NCBI GenBank assembly: GCA_965603095.1
Contig: CBFDBQ010000029.1
Location: 1 to 26,602 of the forward strand
Direction: 5' to 3'
DNA length: 26,602 nucleotides
Source: DAOVVL01 sp965603095
GTDB lineage: Bacteria; Pseudomonadota; Alphaproteobacteria; Rhodospirillales; Magnetovibrionaceae
Position 1 is the first letter of the stretch. Each line of letters starts with the position of its first letter. The notes below the pieces were generated by a model, which saw nothing but the letters and a program-made list of their open reading frames with translations, was not told the origin of the DNA and ran no database searches. Position numbers and translations under genes: made by a program. Below are positions 6,980 to 13,847 of the stretch, piece by piece.

Positions 6980-8788
6980 GTGAAAGCAAATAATTCACCA
7001 GAGCCAGCATTCGATCCTGAATTGTTTGCCGCTTTGCGGAAAAAATTAACTGGCCTTGGCATGGCTGGAATGATTGTTCCTCATGCTGGCGCGCATCAGT
7101 CTGAATACCTGCCACCCGGGGATGAAAGGCTTTTACGTCTGACTGGTTTTAGCGGTTCTGCTGGTTTTGCAATTATCTTACATGACCGTGCAGCTGTATT
7201 TGTTGATGGTCGTTACACCATTCAATCGCGGGCCGAGGTTGATGAAAATATTTTTGAAATATGTCATCTGGCTAAAACCCCGCCGGCCAAGTGGTTGCGC
7301 CAACATATAAAGCCAGGTGAAAAAATATGTTTTGATACTTGGCATTTTACCCCATCACAACTGAGCCCTTTTCAGAGCGCAGCCGATAAAGCTGGCGGTA
7401 AATTAGTTGCTGTAGATGAAAACCCCATTGATGCCCTGTGGCCAGAACGCCCGGCAAATTCATCATCTATGATTAAAATCCACCATGAAAAGTATTCAGG
7501 GCTAGACAGTTTTGCCAAGCGTAAAATTATAGCCAGCGTCACCAAAGAAGCTGAGGCCAAGGCACAGGTTCTTTCCACCGGCGACAGCGTTTCATGGCTT
7601 TTTAATATTCGCGGCGATGATATACCATTTACACCATTGGTGTTGGGGTTTGCCATTATTTACAGCGACGCATCTGCCAAGCTGTTTGTCGACCCTGCAC
7701 GCATAAATGATGAAGCGAAAGAACACATGGGTCATAATGTTGAGGTTCTTAATCTATCTCATCTTGGCAAGGAGCTGGACCTGCTTGGCAAGGATGGCAA
7801 AAAAATATCAATTGCGTCTGAAAGTGCACCAATTTGGATAAAACACCGCCTCGAAAAATCAGGTGCAAATGTTGTGTCGACAATAGATCCGTGCTCGTTA
7901 CCCAAAGCCACAAAAAATACGGTAGAAATTTCAGGGATTCGAAATGCCCACGTTCGTGATGGGGTGGCATTAACAAAATTTCTGATGTGGTTTGATAAAA
8001 ACAGCTCAACCGGTAATTTGAAAGAAGTAGAGACGGCAGAAAAGCTCGAAAGTTTTCGAAAAAAGCATGAGCTTTACCATGGCCCCAGCTTTACAACCAT
8101 TTCTGGCGCTGGCCCAAACGGGGCCATAGTCCATTACCGTGCAACAACCGAAACAAACAGAGCGCTGGGTGATGGTGAATTATACCTTGTTGATTCTGGC
8201 GGGCAGTACCCCGATGGCACCACCGATGTTACCCGCACCATTGCAATTGGCAAACCGACAGACGAAATGAAAGACCGTTTTACCCGCGTTCTTAAAGGCC
8301 ATATCAGGCTTGCGTCGCAAATATTTCCCAGCGGTACCGCCGGGCAAGAGCTTGACGTAATTGCTCGCCAGCCCCTGTGGCAAATTGGTTTGGATTATGA
8401 CCATGGCACTGGGCATGGGGTGGGCGCGTATCTTTCCGTCCACGAAGGGCCGCAACGAATTTCAAAAAAAGGCCCGCACGTTCCGCTAAAGGCCGGAATG
8501 GTGCTGTCCATAGAGCCTGGATATTACAAAGAAGGTAAATATGGTATCCGCATAGAAAATCTGGTTACAGTCGTTTCCACAAATGAAACTGGCGCCGAAA
8601 TGCTTAGGTTTGATGTGCTTACCATGGTACCCATAGACCGCTCTCTAATAGACTTAAAGATGCTGGAACTGCCTGAAATTAAATGGCTAAATAATTACCA
8701 CAAGCTTGTATTTGATACCTTAAATCCATATTTTTCTGATACAGAAACCGCTTGGCTATTGGCCGCTACTGACCATATTGGTGAATAA
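6980..8788 (+). CDS. pepP: Aminopeptidase P (Xaa-Pro aminopeptidase, M24B), long form
   Basis: Removes an N-terminal residue when proline is second. At 602 residues it is the long three-domain form, like eukaryotic cytosolic aminopeptidase P, with two creatinase-like N-terminal domains (to about 310) and a C-terminal pita-bread domain. All five dinuclear-metal ligands are present: Asp405 (LVDSGGQY), Asp416 (TTDVTRT), His479 (HGTGHGVG), Glu512 (SIEPGYY) and Glu526 (RIENL). Likely catalytic histidines are His385 (VHYRAT) and His488. No signal peptide, so cytoplasmic. The start is GTG 6980; the AAGGA ribosome-binding site at about 6964–6968 is somewhat distant. No in-frame ATG lies before residue 28, which would cut into the conserved domain. 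It follows the EEP gene by 38 bp. Confidence 0.94.
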   Translation: MKANNSPEPAFDPELFAALRKKLTGLGMAGMIVPHAGAHQSEYLPPGDERLLRLTGFSGSAGFAIILHDRAAVFVDGRYTIQSRAEVDENIFEICHLAKTPPAKWLRQHIKPGEKICFDTWHFTPSQLSPFQSAADKAGGKLVAVDENPIDALWPERPANSSSMIKIHHEKYSGLDSFAKRKIIASVTKEAEAKAQVLSTGDSVSWLFNIRGDDIPFTPLVLGFAIIYSDASAKLFVDPARINDEAKEHMGHNVEVLNLSHLGKELDLLGKDGKKISIASESAPIWIKHRLEKSGANVVSTIDPCSLPKATKNTVEISGIRNAHVRDGVALTKFLMWFDKNSSTGNLKEVETAEKLESFRKKHELYHGPSFTTISGAGPNGAIVHYRATTETNRALGDGELYLVDSGGQYPDGTTDVTRTIAIGKPTDEMKDRFTRVLKGHIRLASQIFPSGTAGQELDVIARQPLWQIGLDYDHGTGHGVGAYLSVHEGPQRISKKGPHVPLKAGMVLSIEPGYYKEGKYGIRIENLVTVVSTNETGAEMLRFDVLTMVPIDRSLIDLKMLELPEIKWLNNYHKLVFDTLNPYFSDTETAWLLAATDHIGE

Positions 8789-8799
8789 TTTAGCCGATT

Positions 8800-8823
8800 T
8801 TACCAATTTTAAATTATTGGTAA
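8800..8823 (+). terminator. AT-rich hairpin after pepP
   Basis: TTACCAAT (8800–8807) and ATTGGTAA (8816–8823) form a perfect 8-bp inverted repeat around an 8-nt loop, starting 11 bp after the pepP stop. The stem is AT-rich and no long T tract follows (CCTATTTTG), so it is at best a weak intrinsic terminator. Confidence 0.4.
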
Positions 8824-8880
8824 CCTATTTTGAATTGATTTTAGTATACTCATATCTATGGGTGGTCAGACATAATCTAG

Positions 8881-8901
8881 CCAAGAGGGATTTTCCTCTG
8901 G
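8881..8901 (+). promoter_or_regulatory. Small hairpin in the leader of the 8927 gene
   Basis: CCAAGAGG and CCTCTGG can pair around a 6-nt loop with one bulged base. The hairpin sits 25 bp before the ATG at 8927 and just upstream of the putative ribosome-binding sequence. It could affect translation or mRNA stability; nothing else supports a function. Confidence 0.25.
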
Positions 8902-8926
8902 CATTCAACAGGTGATAATTACCATC

Positions 8927-9394
8927 ATGGCCTTTTTTGGAAAATCAAAAGAAGAAAAGCAAGCGGCCACGGTTAGCGAACCGGTTGATCCCGGTTGGTA
9001 CCGCACCGCCAAAGGCGGCTTTCCCCAATTGTTCAGTCTTGTACCGGAAGAAGTTGGCCTTTCAGGCAAGGGTGGTGTGTTTTTAATTTGGCACGGTGGC
9101 GTGCAGCCAGAATGGGTCTATGTCGGTCATTCGCCCGATATGGCGCAGGCTCTTTTTGATATCGGTAAAAATAAAGAAGTAACCAATTATGAAAACAGGG
9201 GCGGGTTGTTTGTTACCTGGGCTTTCATTTTAGATGATTACCGTGACGGGGTAGTTAAATTTTTGCAAGAAAACCTTCCGACAATAGTCGTAAGCGCAAA
9301 TACCTATACCGATGAAACCACCGTAGTTCCGGTTTTTTCACCCGGAAAAGAACCAAGCCAAGCTACTGCCCCAGCAAAACCTGCATCAGAATAA
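8927..9394 (+). CDS. Uncharacterised protein, possible degenerate GIY-YIG fold
   Basis: A 155-residue soluble protein that I do not recognise by name. It has a charged N-terminus (AFFGKSKEEKQ), a core from about residue 20 to 122 and a Pro/Ala-rich tail. The core contains GVFLIWHGG (50–58) and VYVGHS (64–69), spaced like the GIY and YIG elements, then an Ala-rich helix (DMAQALFDIG) and LFVTWAFILDDYRDGV leading to a helix. That order resembles the GIY-YIG fold, but the arginine normally in the helix after YIG is absent (DMAQAL), so nuclease activity is doubtful. ATG 8927 is preferred over GTG 8912, since the family-like MAFFGK start follows. It precedes the adenosyltransferase gene by 159 bp. 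Confidence 0.6.
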   Translation: MAFFGKSKEEKQAATVSEPVDPGWYRTAKGGFPQLFSLVPEEVGLSGKGGVFLIWHGGVQPEWVYVGHSPDMAQALFDIGKNKEVTNYENRGGLFVTWAFILDDYRDGVVKFLQENLPTIVVSANTYTDETTVVPVFSPGKEPSQATAPAKPASE

Positions 9395-9553
9395 ATGTTG
9401 AATACCTAATATCTAGGGTTTTGGTAGATAGCCGCATCTTGAATATTTTTGAAGGGGCGGCCGAAATACAGGCCCACGTTATTGCCCGCGGGCTTCTTAA
9501 ATAGGTTAGTTAAATATGTTGCGATAATTGCCAAGATAGATACCTTAAACGGC

Positions 9554-10132
9554 ATGGTTAAACTAAATAAAATTTATACCCGTGGTGGCGATAGTGGCGA
9601 AAGCTCGCTGGTGGATGGTTCGCGCCTGCCCAAGGATGCGCCCGTATTTGAAGCCATTGGCGCGGTTGATGAAGTAAATGCCGCAATCGGTATGGCCAGG
9701 AATATGACGAGAAATAATGCATCGAAAAAAATAGACGACATGCTGGCCCGCATTCAAAATGACCTGTTTGACCTTGGGGCCGACCTTGCCACCCCGTTTG
9801 ACGGAACAAAATCCGAAGGTGCACTGCGCATAACCGAAACACAAGTTGCGCGGTTAGAAAAAGAAATCGATGGAATTGGTAGTGAATTAAAAGATTTAAC
9901 ATCTTTTGTTCTGCCCGGGGGAACGCCGTCTGCCAGCGCGCTGCACGTTGCCCGCACCATAACCCGTCGGGCCGAACGACGCACGGTAACCATGCAAACC
10001 GAAAATAAAATAAACCCGGAAGCCATTAAATACCTAAACCGTCTTTCCGATTTATTATTTCAATTATCAAGATTTGAAAATAATGGTGGCGCGGATGATG
10101 TGTTGTGGAAACCGGGCGGAGAAATATCATGA
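9554..10132 (+). CDS. pduO: Cob(I)alamin adenosyltransferase, PduO type
   Basis: Transfers the 5'-deoxyadenosyl group of ATP to cob(I)alamin to make coenzyme B12; cytoplasmic trimer. The 192-residue product begins MVKLNKIYTRGGDSG, the family's conserved ATP-binding N-terminus, and has EAIGAVDEVNAAIG (33–46), the signature FVLPGGTPSASALHVART (118–135) and the C-terminal DVLWKPG. The open frame extends upstream to 9449, but that part is unlike the family, so ATG 9554 is chosen; its ribosome-binding site is weak. The stop TGA shares ATGA with the following etfA remnant. In many Alphaproteobacteria the next genes are etfB, etfA and hbd; here etfB and most of etfA are missing. Confidence 0.93.
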   Translation: MVKLNKIYTRGGDSGESSLVDGSRLPKDAPVFEAIGAVDEVNAAIGMARNMTRNNASKKIDDMLARIQNDLFDLGADLATPFDGTKSEGALRITETQVARLEKEIDGIGSELKDLTSFVLPGGTPSASALHVARTITRRAERRTVTMQTENKINPEAIKYLNRLSDLLFQLSRFENNGGADDVLWKPGGEIS

Positions 10133-10257
10133 AGGATTCACGGGTTATTGTTGCCATCAACAAAGATGAAGACGCCCCCATATTTCAAGTTGCCGATTAT
10201 GGGCTGGTTGCCGACCTGTTTAATGTGTTGCCAGAGCTGGCGGCAAAGCTTGATTAA
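10129..10257 (+). pseudogene. etfA: C-terminal remnant of electron transfer flavoprotein alpha subunit
   Basis: A 42-codon ORF (MKDSRVIVAIN, DEDAPIFQVADYG, LVADLFNVLPEL) that matches the extreme C-terminus of EtfA from the conserved internal Met of the GMKDS segment, part of the FAD-binding domain. EtfA is about 310 residues, so roughly 13% remains, and etfB, which normally lies between pduO and etfA, is wholly absent. The remnant keeps a start codon with GGAG about 9 nt upstream and an ATGA overlap with pduO. That looks like the translation start of the lost etfB, whose product usually begins MKV. It may be translated but cannot bind FAD or pair with EtfB. Alternatively the join is an assembly or population artefact. 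Confidence 0.88.
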
Positions 10258-10276
10258 CTTACCCTTGGCTACCCTC

Positions 10277-10306
10277 TTGACTAGTGTGGGCAAACGCAAG
10301 TCTTAT
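10277..10306 (+). promoter_or_regulatory. Candidate sigma-70 promoter for hbd
   Basis: TTGACT (10277–10282) and TCTTAT (10301–10306) are 18 bp apart, in the 74-bp gap between the etfA remnant and hbd. The -35 is good and the -10 is weak (4 of 6). A ribosome-binding GGAG lies at 10320–10323, 8 nt before the hbd ATG. Confidence 0.3.
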
Positions 10307-10331
10307 AGGGCCTAATAATGGAGCGCAAATA

Positions 10332-11216
10332 ATGTCTGTGGACGATATCAAAATAATTGGAATAATCGGTGCTGGTCAAATGGGCAGCGGCATTGCCACG
10401 GTGGCGGCAACATCTGGTTATGATGCAATAATGATGGATATCGATGAAAGCCAGCTTAAAAAAGGCATGGCCAAGATTGAGCGCAACTTGTCACGCCAAG
10501 TTGAGAAAGGCCTGATAAACGACGATGAACTCAGCGCGGCCATGGCCCGTATAAAAACAGCAACCAAAATGGATGCTTTTAAAGATTGTGATATTATTAT
10601 CGAGGCAGCCAGCGAAAACGAAAAAGTAAAAACCAAAATACTAAAAGAACTTTTTCCCCTGTTAAAACCCGATGCAATTATCACCACCAATACATCTAGC
10701 ATTTCCATAACCCGGCTAGCGGCACAAACCGACCGCCCGAAAAAATTTGCCGGAATGCATTTTATGAACCCAGTTCCGGCTATGGAATTGGTTGAAGTTA
10801 TTCGCGGCATTAACACCGATAAAGAAACATTTAAAACAGTTTCCGAGCTGGCCAAGAAAATGAAAAAAATCCCAGCCGCGGCAGAAGATTTTCCTGCATT
10901 TATTGTTAACCGTATTTTGATGCCCATGCTTAATGAAGCGGTTTACACCCTTTACGAAGGGGTTGGCACGGTTAAGGCCATAGACGAGTCCATGATGCTG
11001 GGCGCCCATCACCCCATGGGGCCATTGGCGCTTGCTGATTTTATTGGGCTTGATGTATGCCTTGCGGTTATGAACACCCTTTACGAAGATTTAGCAGATA
11101 GCAAATATCGCCCCTGCCCGCTTTTAACCAAATATGTTGAGGCCGGTTGGCTGGGCCGAAAATCGGGCAAAGGTTTTTATGATTATTCTGGCGATGAGCC
11201 GGTTCCGACACGTTAA
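10332..11216 (+). CDS. hbd: 3-hydroxybutyryl-CoA dehydrogenase
   Basis: NAD(P)-dependent oxidation of 3-hydroxybutyryl-CoA (or the reverse reduction) in short-chain acyl-CoA and polyhydroxybutyrate metabolism; cytoplasmic. The 294-residue product has the Rossmann motif GIIGAGQMGSG (10–20), Glu91 in IIIEAASE, TNTSS (119–123) and the catalytic dyad His143–Glu155 in HFMNPVPAMELVEVI. The C-terminal dimer domain has FPAFIVNR (187–194), GAHHPMGPLALADFIGLD and the terminal GRKSGKGFYDY. Length is normal for a single-function enzyme. ATG 10332 with GGAG at 8 nt is chosen; ATG 10284 would add 16 residues unlike the family. It lies downstream of the etfA remnant, its usual place after etfBA. Confidence 0.95.
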   Translation: MSVDDIKIIGIIGAGQMGSGIATVAATSGYDAIMMDIDESQLKKGMAKIERNLSRQVEKGLINDDELSAAMARIKTATKMDAFKDCDIIIEAASENEKVKTKILKELFPLLKPDAIITTNTSSISITRLAAQTDRPKKFAGMHFMNPVPAMELVEVIRGINTDKETFKTVSELAKKMKKIPAAAEDFPAFIVNRILMPMLNEAVYTLYEGVGTVKAIDESMMLGAHHPMGPLALADFIGLDVCLAVMNTLYEDLADSKYRPCPLLTKYVEAGWLGRKSGKGFYDYSGDEPVPTR

Positions 11217-11235
11217 ATCAAGGATATAATTACTA

Positions 11236-11715
11236 ATGAGTAGCAAATGGGATGCCCGTTTCCTTCGCCTTGCAAGTGAAGTTGCCAGTTGGTCAAAAGA
11301 CCGCTCAACCAAAGTTGGTGCGGTAATAGTAACCGATGACAAAACCCCCGGGCCCTATGGCTATAACGGTTTTCCCCGGATGATTGATGACGAAATCGAA
11401 GAACGCCATGAACGGCCCGATAAATATGACTGGACCGAACACGCCGAACGCAACGCAATTTATAATGCGGCTAGGGTTGGCTTTAACCTGACCGGATGCA
11501 CCATTTATGTAACCCACGTGCCGTGCCCCGATTGCGCACGCGCCATATTGCAATCTGGCATAAAGCGGGTGGTGGTAGATAAGGCCAGCGTCGAAGACGC
11601 CGATTTTCAAAAACGTTGGGATGAAAAAGGCCAGTTTTCGGAAAAGATGTTTAACGAAGCTGGCGTGAAAATGGATTATGCCGTGGGCCACAGCGAATCT
11701 GAGATTCGCGGCTAA
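11236..11715 (+). CDS. Deoxycytidylate (dCMP) deaminase family protein
   Basis: A zinc-dependent deaminase, most likely converting dCMP to dUMP for dTTP synthesis; cytoplasmic. The 159-residue product has the zinc site HAERN with His69 and catalytic Glu71, and PCPDC with Cys97 and Cys100. The N-terminus WDARFLRLASEVASWSKD and NGFPR are typical of the ComEB/dCMP deaminase branch rather than of tRNA or guanine deaminases. An AAGGA ribosome-binding site lies about 12 nt before ATG 11236, and the gene follows hbd by 19 bp. It ends 3 bp before a strong bidirectional hairpin. Substrate assignment rests on the family. Confidence 0.88.
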   Translation: MSSKWDARFLRLASEVASWSKDRSTKVGAVIVTDDKTPGPYGYNGFPRMIDDEIEERHERPDKYDWTEHAERNAIYNAARVGFNLTGCTIYVTHVPCPDCARAILQSGIKRVVVDKASVEDADFQKRWDEKGQFSEKMFNEAGVKMDYAVGHSESEIRG

Positions 11716-11718
11716 ATT

Positions 11719-11749
11719 ATTAAGCGCGAAGACGATATTCGCGCTTAAT
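11719..11749. terminator. Bidirectional intrinsic terminator between convergent genes
   Basis: ATTAAGCGCGAA (11719–11730) and TTCGCGCTTAAT (11738–11749) are a perfect 12-bp inverted repeat around a 7-nt loop. It sits between the convergent dCMP deaminase and ccrM genes, and A/T-rich sequence follows on both sides. The ccrM stop codon (11745–11747) is inside one arm. Confidence 0.8.
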
Positions 11750-12884
11750 TTAATTCAGCCCGAACTTTGTCGCGATAAACATCGATGGAAACCATCTTGC
11801 CCTTAACCTGGGTGTACCAGAACTGCCAGCCATTACATGCTGGGGCCTTTTGCACAAATGCGCCAACCTGATGGATTGAACCTTTGAAATCTGATGTAAC
11901 CAACGTGCCGTCGGCGCGGACCTTGGCCGAATAGCGCCCACGCGGGTCGGTTAATACGGTGCCGGGCCTTATCATGCCGCGTTCAACAATGGTGCCAAAT
12001 GGAACCCGTGGTAGCGAACGTTTGCTTTCGTTCATTACCAGCGATTTATCTTTTATTTGCACGACCTTTTTAATTCTATCGCGGGCCAATTTGGCATATT
12101 CGTCTTCGCGTTCCAAACCAATGAAATGACGGCCCAATGCTTTGGCGACGGCGCCGGTTGTACCGGAGCCAAAAAATGGATCTAACACCACATCGCCCAC
12201 TTCGGAACTTGAAAGCATTACCCGGTATAAAAGGCTTTCCGGTTTTTGCGTTGGGTGGGCTTTTTTGCCATCTTTTTTCAGGCGTTCCTGCCCGGTGCAA
12301 AGGGGTAAGGTCCAATCAGAGCGCATTTGAAAATCATCGTTTAATGCTTTCATGGATTCATAATTAAACCGATAGCGCGCTTCTTTATCGCGGGCCGCCC
12401 AAATAAGGGTTTCATGGGCATTGGTGAAACGCCTTCCGCGAAAATTTGGCATTGGGTTGGTTTTCAACCAAACAACATCGTTTAGCATCCAAAACCCAAT
12501 ATCCTGCATTAATGAGCCAACCCTAAAAATATTATGATAACTGCCAATTACCCAGATAGAGCCATCGGGCTTTAATAATCTGCGCGCGGCCTTCATCCAT
12601 TTGGCGGTAAATTCGTCATAGGCTTTGAAGCTGGCAAATTGGTCCCAGTGGTCATCAACCGCATCGACCTTGGTATTGTTGGGGCGAACAAGATCGCCTT
12701 CCAATTGTAAATTATATGGCGGGTCGGCAAAAATCATGTCGACGGAACCTTCGGGCAGGCTTTCCATCAATTTAATGCAATCACCCACAAGCACCTTATC
12801 CAACGGCAGGGTGTTTTTATCTACCTCTGCTTTTTTTACGGATTTTTTGCTTTTTGTGTTTTTTGTCGGTTGCTTGGTCATCAT
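11745..12884 (-). CDS. ccrM: Cell-cycle DNA adenine-N6 methyltransferase CcrM (GANTC)
   Basis: Methylates adenine in GANTC and helps time the alphaproteobacterial cell cycle. The order is that of a beta-class N6-adenine methyltransferase: DPPYNLQLEGDL (DPPY at 54–57), then the S-adenosylmethionine-binding LDPFFGSGTTG (234–244). The C-terminal domain peculiar to CcrM (about 290–375) includes RPGTVLTDPRGRYSA and SIHQVGAFVQ. The core matches CcrM closely, but a Lys-rich N-terminal extension of about 25 residues precedes it. Start: GTG 12914 gives 389 residues, but neither it nor ATG 12884/12881 has a ribosome-binding site. A promoter-like pair (12891–12919) would start RNA at about 12884, so a leaderless ATG start is preferred. 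It lies downstream of rnhB, a conserved pairing. Confidence 0.95.
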   Translation of the reverse strand: MMTKQPTKNTKSKKSVKKAEVDKNTLPLDKVLVGDCIKLMESLPEGSVDMIFADPPYNLQLEGDLVRPNNTKVDAVDDHWDQFASFKAYDEFTAKWMKAARRLLKPDGSIWVIGSYHNIFRVGSLMQDIGFWMLNDVVWLKTNPMPNFRGRRFTNAHETLIWAARDKEARYRFNYESMKALNDDFQMRSDWTLPLCTGQERLKKDGKKAHPTQKPESLLYRVMLSSSEVGDVVLDPFFGSGTTGAVAKALGRHFIGLEREDEYAKLARDRIKKVVQIKDKSLVMNESKRSLPRVPFGTIVERGMIRPGTVLTDPRGRYSAKVRADGTLVTSDFKGSIHQVGAFVQKAPACNGWQFWYTQVKGKMVSIDVYRDKVRAELN

Positions 12885-12890
12885 CGGGGC

Positions 12891-12919
12891 ATCAAAGCAA
12901 CACTGCGAATCCACGTCAA
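12891..12919 (-). promoter_or_regulatory. Candidate ccrM promoter with a GANTC site in the spacer
   Basis: On the minus strand TTGACG (12919–12914) and TTTGAT (12896–12891) are separated by 17 bp. The -35 matches five of six positions and the -10 four of six. Transcription would start near 12884, the first base of the ccrM ATG, giving a leaderless mRNA. A GANTC site (12907–12911) lies between the two boxes and another (12931–12935) just upstream. Confidence 0.4.
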
Positions 12920-12985
12920 GAAAATAAATGGAATCAATAACTTACACTGATTCGTAAATGACAGATGTTGAGTCCATAACGAATC
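12907..12985. promoter_or_regulatory. Cluster of five GANTC methylation sites upstream of ccrM
   Basis: GAATC 12907–12911, GAATC 12931–12935, GATTC 12949–12953, GAGTC 12970–12974 and GAATC 12981–12985. All are targets of the enzyme encoded next to them. By chance a 79-bp stretch would hold about 0.3 such sites. Methylation of GANTC sites in the ccrM promoter or leader represses ccrM in Caulobacter, so this is probably an autoregulatory and possibly GcrA-responsive region. Confidence 0.75.
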
Positions 12986-13022
12986 CGGGGGGCAACATGT
13001 TGTGTTTTTACGTTAAAAAAAA

Positions 13023-13640
13023 TTATAAGTTTTTTTCAATAATTGCTCGAATTGGGGCAAAACTTTTGCGGTGATGATTGGTTATGCCAAGTTTTTGCAA
13101 ACCCAATTGATGGGCCTTGGTTCCATAGCCCTGATTTGTTTCCCAACTATATCCGGGATTTTGCCTTGCCAGTTCGGCCATAATTTTATCGCGAGTTACT
13201 TTTGCAATAATTGAAGCCGCCGCAATTGAAAGCGAAATGCCATCACCACGAACAACACATTTTACCTGACAGCCAAGTTTTGGCGGGCGGTTTCCATCAA
13301 CCAATGCAATATCTGGAATAATATTCAGGTTTTCCACCGCGCGGGTCATGGCCATCATAGTTGCGCCTAGAATATTGTTTTTATCAATTTCGTCCACATC
13401 GGCGATGCCAACGCCTATGGAAATTCCGGGCGATAATTTCAACTGGTCAAATAATTCTTGGCGTTTTTCAGGTTTTATTTTTTTTGAATCGTCCAATCCA
13501 TTAACAAGCGTGGGCTCAAGCGCGCCCCTATTCAATATTACGGCACCAGCCACCACTGGACCTGCCCACGGGCCGCATCCGGCTTCGTCCACACCGACGA
13601 TGATGCCGTCTAAACCGTTTTCTAGGGAAAAATCAGGCAT
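13023..13640 (-). CDS. rnhB: Ribonuclease HII
   Basis: Cleaves RNA in RNA–DNA hybrids and at single ribonucleotides in DNA; cytoplasmic. The 205-residue product is of normal length. Metal-binding acidic residues are Asp18 and Glu19 (GVDEAGCGPWAGP), Asp115 (ALVDGNRPP) and Asp133 (RGDG), followed by the conserved SIAAASIIAKVTRD and NQGYGTKAHQ. ATG 13640 gives the standard N-terminus. The gene precedes ccrM in the same direction with 138 bp to the ccrM ATG; this neighbourhood is widespread in Alphaproteobacteria. The gap holds the GANTC cluster, so ccrM probably has its own promoter as well as read-through from rnhB. Confidence 0.97.
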   Translation of the reverse strand: MPDFSLENGLDGIIVGVDEAGCGPWAGPVVAGAVILNRGALEPTLVNGLDDSKKIKPEKRQELFDQLKLSPGISIGVGIADVDEIDKNNILGATMMAMTRAVENLNIIPDIALVDGNRPPKLGCQVKCVVRGDGISLSIAAASIIAKVTRDKIMAELARQNPGYSWETNQGYGTKAHQLGLQKLGITNHHRKSFAPIRAIIEKNL

Positions 13641-13669
13641 AGATATAGGGCTTTCGATTTATTAATTAC

Positions 13670-13714
13670 GAAGCCCAGCTTAATGGATTTAACCGCTTAG
13701 CTGAAGCCCAGCTT
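13670..13714. repeat. 12-bp perfect direct repeat in the rnhB upstream gap
   Basis: GAAGCCCAGCTT occurs at 13670–13681 and 13703–13714, with a 33-bp period (about three helical turns). The copies lie 30 to 74 bp upstream of the rnhB start, in the divergent gap 13641–13847. They could be operator sites for rnhB–ccrM or debris of a duplication. Confidence 0.45.
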
Positions 13715-13785
13715 TTTCCAAATTATAAGCCCCATAAATAATGTTTTGTTTGATGAGTTACATTACCCCAAACTAGCCGCCACAT

Positions 13786-13807
13786 CGGTGGTACATGGTA
13801 ACCACCG
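13786..13807. promoter_or_regulatory. Inverted repeat upstream of the TIGR04283 gene
   Basis: CGGTGGT (13786–13792) and ACCACCG (13801–13807) are perfect 7-bp arms around an 8-bp centre, 41 bp before ATG 13848. Position and symmetry suit a dimeric repressor operator, or it could be the terminator-like end of an upstream transcript. No poly-T tract follows. Confidence 0.4.
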
Positions 13808-13847
13808 TAAATCTCCCTAATTTATAGCAACGTGATATGATGTAGCC

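Noticed and set aside
9484..9493. GCCCGCGGGC palindrome upstream of pduO
   Set aside because: A 10-bp palindrome with no room for a loop; it does not form a usable hairpin and lies in no evident regulatory context.
8912..10331. A cobalamin riboswitch upstream of the adenosyltransferase gene
   Set aside because: No B12-box-like sequence or long structured leader is visible before 9554.
13641..13720. Possible CtrA boxes (TTAA-N7-TTAA) upstream of rnhB
   Set aside because: The TTAA pairs found have spacings other than 7, so they do not fit the CtrA consensus.
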